Shown here: positions 14,101 to 19,310 of the stretch, piece after piece | Numbering within the stretch: position 1 is the stretch's first letter | Layout: each line of letters begins with the position of its first letter | Source of the DNA: an uncultured Clostridia bacterium | GTDB taxonomy: Bacteria; Bacillota; Clostridia; RGIG6154 | Direction: 5' to 3' | NCBI GenBank assembly: GCA_934446135.1 | Contig: CAKSDT010000024.1 | Location: forward strand, 1 to 19,310 | DNA length: 19,310 nucleotides | Translations under genes and position numbers: made by a program | Notes under the pieces: generated by a model | The model's input: the letters and a program-made list of their open reading frames with translations, nothing else | The model's database searches: none | What the model was told of the DNA's origin: nothing

Positions 14101-16398
14101 GTGATAGACTCTTACGGAAAGGTCTTAAATAAAAAAATCACAATAAGTTCCGCAATTTTAACTTTTGCGGGACTTTTAAGCGGAATGGCAAATATAACCT
14201 ACGGAATAAGTGTATTCGGGTTTATTATGCTTTACGCATATTTTGACAATGAATTTGCATACTGGACATTTATTTTCCCGGCTATCGGCTATTTCCTTCA
14301 GGGGAATATAAGTATTGCTGTTTCTTACGGTGCTGCACTTATTATGCTTACTGCGGTAAAAGCATTAAAACCGAAAAGCCGTAAAGTTTTTAAAATTTCA
14401 GCAGCATTTATTGTTTTTATTACCGAAAGTATAAGAATGTTTTTCCAAGGCTTTTTGTATTACGGAATGCTTATAATTCTTCTTGAAATTATTATATTTT
14501 TTGTATGCAGTGAATATTACTCCCTGTTTGTTAATTTCTTTTTATCGGACAAACTAAAAAGGAGTGTTACCAAAAAGGAACTTGTTTCTATAATACTTGT
14601 TTTATATATTTCGCTTTCTTCGGTTTCAAAAATAGAGTTTTCTTACGGAATTAAGCCCATAGGAATTATATCGGTTTATGCAGTTCTATGTTCTGCAATT
14701 TTGTTTGACAGTCCGATTACTGCGTCAATAGGAACGCTTTTGGGATTTTTGTGCGGGATTTCCGATACGGATATACTTTATACAACAGGATCATATGCCT
14801 TAAGCGGATTTTTTTCTTCACTTTCGAAAAAGTACGGAAAATGCGGGATAGCCTCCGCATTTATACTTACCAATGCAATAATAACGTTTTATGTAAACGG
14901 CTCGGAAAAGGCACTTATAAATATATACGAAATTTTATTCGGTACAGCCTTATTTTGCGTGACACCGGTGAAATATTTAAAAAATTTAAGATCGGGGATA
15001 CTATTGCTGAACCCGTTAAGAGGAGATGAGGAAATGAAAAAATTTGACTGTGTTAAAGAAACTGCACTTTGTAATATAAATAAATTTTCCGGGGCATTGA
15101 AGGCAATGTCTGCATCTTTAAAGCCTCCGAAACAACAGACATTTGAAGTAAGCACTCCTGAACTTGTAAATGAAATCAAACTTAGGGTTTGCGACCAATG
15201 CACGCAAAGGGGCTACTGTCTTGGCAGTGAAAAGGAAAATACATACCAGGTTTTTGAGAAACTCATAAAAACCGTTCGGAAAAAGGGCATTTTGGAATAT
15301 CATGATCTTCCGTCAAGATTTAAGGAGCATTGCGTAAGTCCCGGAAGGATAGTTATAGAAACAAACAAGGTTTACGAACTTTTTAAGGTGAATTATATTT
15401 GGGAAAATAAGATAAGGGAAAGCAGAAACATTATAAAAAGCCAGCTTGAAGATATTTCGGACGGACTTAAAGGTTTTGCCGAAGAATTTTCGGATTTCGG
15501 AGGATTTGAACCTGATAAGGAAAAAGACACGGTTACGCTTTTAACAAAACTTGGGGTTCCTGTAACCTATATTGCGATTTCGAGGGACATTAATTTTAAA
15601 TATAAAGTAAAGGCGGGTGTGAGAAACTCTGTCAAAAGAAAAACAAACGAATTTATGCTTGAGGCGGCACTCGGAAAAACCTTGGGAGTTAATATGAAAG
15701 CATCGGACTCATATCTTAAGGATGATAACTGCTTTTTTGAGTTTGAAGAGGAAGAAAGATTTGAGATTCTGACCGCAGTATCAAGAATAAGGGCAGAGAA
15801 CAAAAAGGAAAGCGGTGACAGTTATGCTGTTATAAAACCCGGAGGAGGCAAATCAATAGTTGCATTAAGCGACGGAATGGGTACGGGAGAAAAAGCGAAA
15901 AATAAGAGTATGGAAACGGTTACCCTCCTTGATGCACTCATTAATTCGGGGATAAAGCGTGAAAAGGCTGTAAAACTTATAAATTCTGTCCTTATTTTAA
16001 AGTCGTACGATGAAAGTTTTGCAACACTTGATATTTTAATCACAGACCTTTTTACAGGTGACGGTGAGTTTATAAAAACAGGGGCGGTTCCGTCATTTTT
16101 AAAGTCAGGCGGCAAGGTTACCGAACTGAGAGGTGAATCACTTCCGGCAGGAATAATTCCCGATATAAAGATGAGCAGTGTTGTTTTTAAATTTAAGGGC
16201 GGAGATATTTTGGTTATGATGTCGGACGGCGTTTATGACTGTTTTGAAAATGTATCGGAAATATCGGAAATAATTTTGAATAATCAGGAAAAAGGTCTTA
16301 AAGAATATGCTGATTATATAATGGAGGAGGCTTATAAAAGACTGAAAAGAGTAAATGACGATATGACTGTAATAACAGTTAAATTTACTGAAAAATAA
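14101..16398 (+). CDS. spoIIE: Stage II sporulation protein E (membrane PP2C phosphatase)
   Basis: SpoIIE dephosphorylates the anti-anti-sigma factor SpoIIAA at the asymmetric septum, releasing sigma-F in the forespore. It is 765 residues, somewhat shorter than the 827 of Bacillus subtilis. The N-terminal part (about 15-305) is a polytopic membrane domain with roughly ten hydrophobic helices. The central region (about 310-560) has the conserved cysteines of CDQCTQRGYC (C364, C367, C373) and regulatory/FtsZ-interaction helices. The C-terminal PP2C domain (about 560-765) keeps its metal ligands in SDGMGTG (D591), SDGVYD (D709) and NDDMT (D753/D754). The start is GTG 14101, 8 bases after AAAGGAG (14086-14092). 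The gene is flanked by a terminator upstream and a new promoter downstream, so it is probably transcribed alone. Its presence marks an endospore-forming lineage. Confidence 0.95.
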   Translation: MIDSYGKVLNKKITISSAILTFAGLLSGMANITYGISVFGFIMLYAYFDNEFAYWTFIFPAIGYFLQGNISIAVSYGAALIMLTAVKALKPKSRKVFKISAAFIVFITESIRMFFQGFLYYGMLIILLEIIIFFVCSEYYSLFVNFFLSDKLKRSVTKKELVSIILVLYISLSSVSKIEFSYGIKPIGIISVYAVLCSAILFDSPITASIGTLLGFLCGISDTDILYTTGSYALSGFFSSLSKKYGKCGIASAFILTNAIITFYVNGSEKALINIYEILFGTALFCVTPVKYLKNLRSGILLLNPLRGDEEMKKFDCVKETALCNINKFSGALKAMSASLKPPKQQTFEVSTPELVNEIKLRVCDQCTQRGYCLGSEKENTYQVFEKLIKTVRKKGILEYHDLPSRFKEHCVSPGRIVIETNKVYELFKVNYIWENKIRESRNIIKSQLEDISDGLKGFAEEFSDFGGFEPDKEKDTVTLLTKLGVPVTYIAISRDINFKYKVKAGVRNSVKRKTNEFMLEAALGKTLGVNMKASDSYLKDDNCFFEFEEEERFEILTAVSRIRAENKKESGDSYAVIKPGGGKSIVALSDGMGTGEKAKNKSMETVTLLDALINSGIKREKAVKLINSVLILKSYDESFATLDILITDLFTGDGEFIKTGAVPSFLKSGGKVTELRGESLPAGIIPDIKMSSVVFKFKGGDILVMMSDGVYDCFENVSEISEIILNNQEKGLKEYADYIMEEAYKRLKRVNDDMTVITVKFTEK

Positions 16399-16399
16399 C

Positions 16400-16428
16400 T
16401 TGCAATATTTGTCATATTATGATAAAAT
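16400..16428 (+). promoter_or_regulatory. Probable promoter downstream of spoIIE
   Basis: TTGCAA (16400-16405) and TAAAAT (16423-16428) have a 17-base spacer, starting 2 bases after the spoIIE stop and 38 bases before the next gene. It would serve the export protein gene and possibly metK and the DMT transporter. No terminator for spoIIE was found in this gap. Confidence 0.55.
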
Positions 16429-16465
16429 TTAAGGAAGTGTAGAGAATGTTAGGGGGCGGGAACTT

Positions 16466-16945
16466 TTGGACGCAATCTTTTATTATATCAGTAAAGAGTT
16501 ATTTGTGTTTTTGGTGTCAATGGTTCCTGTTGTTGAATTGAGGGGGGCAATTCCCATCGCAATGGGATACGGCATACCTACATTCAAGGCATATGCTATT
16601 GCAATTGCGGGAAATTTGGTTCCGATTCCCTTTATCATTGCTTATATGAAGCCGATTTTCGGTTGGATTAAAAGACATACTTTTTTAAAAAATATCATTT
16701 CTAAAATAGAAAAGAGAACAGAGAAAAAGGCGGATAAAATAAATAAGTATTCACTTTTGGCTCTTTGGATTTTTGTTGCAATTCCGCTTCCCGGAACAGG
16801 TGCCTGGACGGGTGCTATGATTGCAGCATTTATGGATATGAGGGTTAAAAAAGCATTTCCGGCAATTGCTCTCGGGGTTGTAACCGCCGGTATAATTGTT
16901 GCAGTTGTGAGCAAACTCGGAATAACTCTTTATAATATGTTTTAA
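16466..16945 (+). CDS. Small multidrug export family membrane protein (COG2426)
   Basis: This 159-residue integral membrane protein of the PF06695 / COG2426 type has about four to five hydrophobic segments. Family landmarks are VPVVELRGAIPIAMGYG near the N-terminus (ELRGAIP, 24-30) and PLPGTGAWTGAMIA (107-120), each in what looks like a re-entrant or half-membrane segment, with a basic cytoplasmic loop (about 66-95) between. The family name comes from early annotation and the transported compound is not established. The start is TTG 16466, 5 bases after the purine run AGGGGGCGGG (16451-16460), and the protein then begins at the expected family position. The next gene, metK, starts 72 bases after the stop with no terminator between, so the two may be co-transcribed. 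Confidence 0.85.
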   Translation: MDAIFYYISKELFVFLVSMVPVVELRGAIPIAMGYGIPTFKAYAIAIAGNLVPIPFIIAYMKPIFGWIKRHTFLKNIISKIEKRTEKKADKINKYSLLALWIFVAIPLPGTGAWTGAMIAAFMDMRVKKAFPAIALGVVTAGIIVAVVSKLGITLYNMF

Positions 16946-17017
16946 GTGAATAAATTTGGATTCTTCAACAAGAGGGATATTTTACAGCCGGTTTTATCTC
17001 GGCAGAAGGAGGATAAT

Positions 17018-18199
17018 ATGGCAAATATTGTAACTAAAAAACTCTTTACATCAGAGTCTGTAACAGAAGGTCATCCCGATAAAATGTGCGACCTCATTTC
17101 AGATTCCATCTTAGATGAGATTTATAAAGAAGACCCAAATGCCCGTGTTGCCTGCGAAACATTTGCAACAACCGGAACAATAGTGGTAATGGGTGAAATC
17201 TCAACTTCCTGCTATGTTGATGTTCAGAGTATTGTCAGAAAAACAGTAAACGAAATCGGATATAACAGAGCAAAGTTTGGGTTTGATGCAAACACATGCG
17301 GTGTCCTTACATCAATTCATGAACAGTCTGCGGATATTGCTCTCGGTGTTGATAAGGCAAAAGAGGCAAAAGACGGCGATTCTGAAGATTTTTCTTCAAT
17401 CGGTGCTGGCGACCAGGGAATGATGTTCGGTTTTGCATGCGACGAAACCAAAGAACTTATGCCGCTTCCGATTGTTTTGGCACATAAACTTGCCAAAAAA
17501 CTTACGGAAGTCAGGAAATCAGGACTTTTGACTTATTTAAGACCGGACGGAAAAACACAGGTAACAGTTGAATATGATGGGGACAAGCCTGTTAGAATTG
17601 ATACGGTTGTAATTTCAGCCCAACATTCAGAAACGGTTGAACTTCAAACGATTAAGACGGATTTGAAGAGAGAAGTTATTGATAAAATCATTCCGTCAGA
17701 CCTTATGGACAGTGAAACCAAAATACTCGTCAATCCTACGGGAAGGTTTGTAATAGGCGGCCCTCAGGGAGATACCGGCTTAACGGGAAGAAAAATTATT
17801 GTAGACACATACGGCGGATATTCAAGACACGGCGGCGGGGCATTTTCCGGAAAAGACCCGACAAAGGTTGACAGAAGTGCCGCTTACTACGCAAGATATA
17901 TTGCAAAAAATATTGTTGCGGCAGGACTTGCAAAAAAATGCGAGGTTCAACTTGCATATGCAATAGGTGTAGCAAATCCGGTTTCCGTAATGGTTGATAC
18001 CTTCGGAACGGGAACAATACCGGAAGAAAAAATCATCGAAAGAGTAAAGAAACATTTTGATATGCGTCCGGCAGCAATTATAAAAGAACTTGACCTTAGA
18101 AGACCTATTTATAAACAACTTGCCGCTTACGGTCACTTTGGAAGAGAAGACCTTGATGTTAAATGGGAAAAAACTGATAAGGCGGAACTTTTAAAGTAA
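17018..18199 (+). CDS. metK: S-adenosylmethionine synthetase
   Basis: The enzyme makes S-adenosylmethionine from ATP and methionine. The 393-residue length is standard. Key motifs are intact: GHPDK (18-22) for ATP, GAGDQGMMFG (129-138), and GGPQGDTGLTGRK (247-259) with the following DTYGGYSRHGGGAFSGKDPTKVDRS block that closes the active site. ATG 17018 is chosen over an in-frame GTG at 16946 because AGAAGGAGG (17004-17012) lies 5 bases upstream and the resulting start MANIVTKKLFTSESVTEGH is that of the family. A small GCCG/CGGC hairpin (about 16986-17003) precedes the ribosome binding site, but no SAM riboswitch (SAM-I, SMK) is seen in the 72-base leader. The stop overlaps the next start by one base. 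Confidence 0.97.
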   Translation: MANIVTKKLFTSESVTEGHPDKMCDLISDSILDEIYKEDPNARVACETFATTGTIVVMGEISTSCYVDVQSIVRKTVNEIGYNRAKFGFDANTCGVLTSIHEQSADIALGVDKAKEAKDGDSEDFSSIGAGDQGMMFGFACDETKELMPLPIVLAHKLAKKLTEVRKSGLLTYLRPDGKTQVTVEYDGDKPVRIDTVVISAQHSETVELQTIKTDLKREVIDKIIPSDLMDSETKILVNPTGRFVIGGPQGDTGLTGRKIIVDTYGGYSRHGGGAFSGKDPTKVDRSAAYYARYIAKNIVAAGLAKKCEVQLAYAIGVANPVSVMVDTFGTGTIPEEKIIERVKKHFDMRPAAIIKELDLRRPIYKQLAAYGHFGREDLDVKWEKTDKAELLK

Positions 18200-19080
18200 T
18201 GAAAAAGAATTATCTTCTTATACTTGCGGCGGGAATTTTATGGGGCACAATGTCACTGTTTGTCAGAAAACTTTCGGAATACGGGTTTTCTTCAATGCAG
18301 ATGGTCGCAATAAGAACTTTTGGAACGGCTTTAATTACAGGAATATTTTTACTTTTCACCGACAAAGATGCTTTTAAGATACATATTTCGGATTTATGGA
18401 TATTTTTGGGAATGGGATTAGTAAGCATACTTTGCTTTAATTTTTGCTATTTCAATGCAATTCTTGAAATAAGTGCTTCAGCGGCGGCGATACTTTTGTA
18501 TACCTCGCCTATGTATGTTATGATTTTTGCAAGAATATTTTTTAAAGAATATTTTACAAAGCAGAAAGTTTTTGCACTTTTTCTTGCTGTTTCGGGATGT
18601 GTTTTGGTTGCCGGACCTGTGGGGGCACTTAGTGCCAAAGGTGTTGCATTCGGAATTGCATCCGGCGTTCTTTACGCACTTTACAGCATTTTCGGGAGAT
18701 TTGCTCTCCAAAAATACAGTTCGGTTACAAGTCTTTTTTATGCGTTTTTAATTGCTTTTTTGGGTACTGTTCCGTTTTGTAAGCCGACAGAACTTGTAAA
18801 CAGAGTAAGTGCCGGAGGAATAAAACTTGTGCTTTTTCTGATATTAACCGTTATAGTTACAACACTTTTACCGTATCTTTGCTATACGAAAGGTCTTTCA
18901 AAAACAGAAGCGGGAAAAGCGGCGGTTATAGTTTCGGTGGAACCGGTGGTTGCAACACTTATAAGCGTATTTGTTTTTAAAGAGGGTATGACTCTTACAA
19001 TATTATTGGGAGTTTTGCTTGTAATCGGAGCGATAGTTGTTTTAAATTATAAAAAAAGCCAAAAAAGCATTGACTTTTGA
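18199..19080 (+). CDS. EamA/DMT-family transporter (10 membrane helices)
   Basis: A 293-residue member of the drug/metabolite transporter superfamily, predicted to move small metabolites, possibly amino acids, across the membrane. It has two EamA repeats of about five helices each. The first opens with AGILWGTMSLFVRKL (11-25). The second opens with GIASGVLYALYSIFGRFAL (from about 152) and ends with the conserved EAGKAAVIVSVEPVVATLISVFVFKE block. ATG 18199 overlaps the metK stop (TAATG) and only a weak ribosome binding site is present, so translation is probably coupled to metK. The pairing with metK could mean a methionine- or SAM-related substrate, but this is only guilt by association. The rpmH promoter lies in its last few codons. 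Confidence 0.9.
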   Translation: MKKNYLLILAAGILWGTMSLFVRKLSEYGFSSMQMVAIRTFGTALITGIFLLFTDKDAFKIHISDLWIFLGMGLVSILCFNFCYFNAILEISASAAAILLYTSPMYVMIFARIFFKEYFTKQKVFALFLAVSGCVLVAGPVGALSAKGVAFGIASGVLYALYSIFGRFALQKYSSVTSLFYAFLIAFLGTVPFCKPTELVNRVSAGGIKLVLFLILTVIVTTLLPYLCYTKGLSKTEAGKAAVIVSVEPVVATLISVFVFKEGMTLTILLGVLLVIGAIVVLNYKKSQKSIDF

Positions 19081-19098
19081 ATAAATTTATGATATTAT
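19070..19098 (+). promoter_or_regulatory. Promoter of rpmH
   Basis: TTGACT (19070-19075) and TATTAT (19093-19098) are 17 bases apart, with an extended -10 TG at 19090-19091. The -35 box is inside the last codons of the transporter gene. It fits the strong promoter expected for a ribosomal protein gene. Confidence 0.82.
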
Positions 19099-19141
19099 CT
19101 TTGTATTGCAGTTTAGGTAAGCAGTACAGGAGGTGTTTTGA

Positions 19142-19276
19142 ATGCTTAGAACATATCAGCCTAAAAAGAGACACAGAGCGAAAGAGCACGGCTTCAGAAA
19201 AAGAATGAGCACCAGAAATGGCAGAAAAATTCTTTCAAATCGCAGAGCAAAAGGTAGAAAGAAATTATCAGCTTAA
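19142..19276 (+). CDS. rpmH: 50S ribosomal protein L34
   Basis: This 44-residue, very basic protein begins MLRTYQPKKRHRAKEHGFR and continues with RMSTRNGRKIL and NRRAKGRKKLSA, the full and unmistakable L34 pattern. It is a structural component of the large ribosomal subunit. AGGAGGTG (19128-19135) is a strong ribosome binding site 6 bases before the ATG. In most bacteria rpmH is followed by rnpA, yidD and yidC and is preceded by a divergent dnaA. Here the upstream neighbour is a transporter on the same strand, so the dnaA junction is absent. What follows lies outside the window. Confidence 0.98.
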   Translation: MLRTYQPKKRHRAKEHGFRKRMSTRNGRKILSNRRAKGRKKLSA

Positions 19277-19302
19277 GGACGTGTTTCGGCACGTTCTTTT
19301 TT
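19277..19302 (+). terminator. Hairpin with T tract directly after rpmH
   Basis: GGACGTG (19277-19283) pairs with CACGTTC (19290-19296) with one G-T wobble around a 6-base loop. Six T residues follow (19297-19302). It begins right after the rpmH stop codon and may be a partial terminator that lowers transcription into the usual next gene, rnpA. Confidence 0.75.
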
Positions 19303-19310
19303 ATCGTGAG

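Noticed and set aside
16446..16541. Short ORF (ATG 16446) with AAGGAAG upstream, out of frame with the export protein gene
   Set aside because: It overlaps the well-conserved N-terminus of the COG2426 protein, and its peptide is featureless; the TTG start at 16466 explains the region better.
16946..17017. Extended metK start at GTG 16946, or a SAM riboswitch in the metK leader
   Set aside because: The extra 24 residues are not part of the MetK family and the strong ribosome binding site at 17004-17012 serves ATG 17018. The 72-base leader is too short and lacks SAM-I or SMK core motifs.

Overview
The window is an AT-rich chromosomal segment (roughly 35-40 % G+C by eye) from an anaerobic, endospore-forming member of the Firmicutes, class Clostridia. 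The evidence is a spoIIE gene, [FeFe]-hydrogenase genes, a complete rnf operon in the clostridial/acetogen order C-D-G-E-A-B, strong AAGGAGG-type ribosome binding sites and sigma-A-like promoters. It reads as ordinary core chromosome: no insertion sequence, phage gene, tRNA or CRISPR array was seen.

Region 1 (1-2902) is the tail of a hydrogen-metabolism operon. It holds the C-terminal end of a PAS-type, putatively H2-sensing [FeFe]-hydrogenase, then a PP2C/SpoIIE-type phosphatase overlapping it by 8 bases, then a complete ferredoxin-type (group B-like) [FeFe]-hydrogenase, closed by a strong terminator. Region 2 (2903-4285) holds a 300-base gene-free stretch, a near-consensus promoter with palindromic sequence inside it, and a stand-alone ornithine carbamoyltransferase gene with its own terminator. 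Region 3 (4343-5189) is a single minus-strand acyl-ACP thioesterase gene with its own promoter and terminator. It is divergent from region 4.

Region 4 (about 5213-13963) is a long co-directional run: an ABC exporter, rnfCDGEAB, an S11-type D,D-carboxypeptidase homologue that has lost all three catalytic motifs, and a TRIC/YicG-like channel protein, ended by a terminator. The run is interrupted only between rnfC and rnfD, by a 183-base structured sequence with a terminator-like hairpin and a possible 29-codon ORF. Region 5 (about 14024-16398) is spoIIE, preceded by a possible tandem Spo0A-box promoter. Region 6 (16400-19310) holds a small multidrug-export family membrane protein, metK, an EamA/DMT transporter and rpmH, the last with its own extended -10 promoter and a hairpin after its stop.

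Functionally, the hydrogenase and Rnf exchange electrons through ferredoxin: the hydrogenase couples Fd and protons/H2, and Rnf couples Fd oxidation to NAD+ reduction and ion pumping. The sensory hydrogenase-phosphatase pair probably tunes this to H2. The best candidates for something undescribed are the hydrogenase-linked phosphatase signalling unit, the catalytically dead carboxypeptidase tied to rnf, and the structured rnfC-rnfD spacer.
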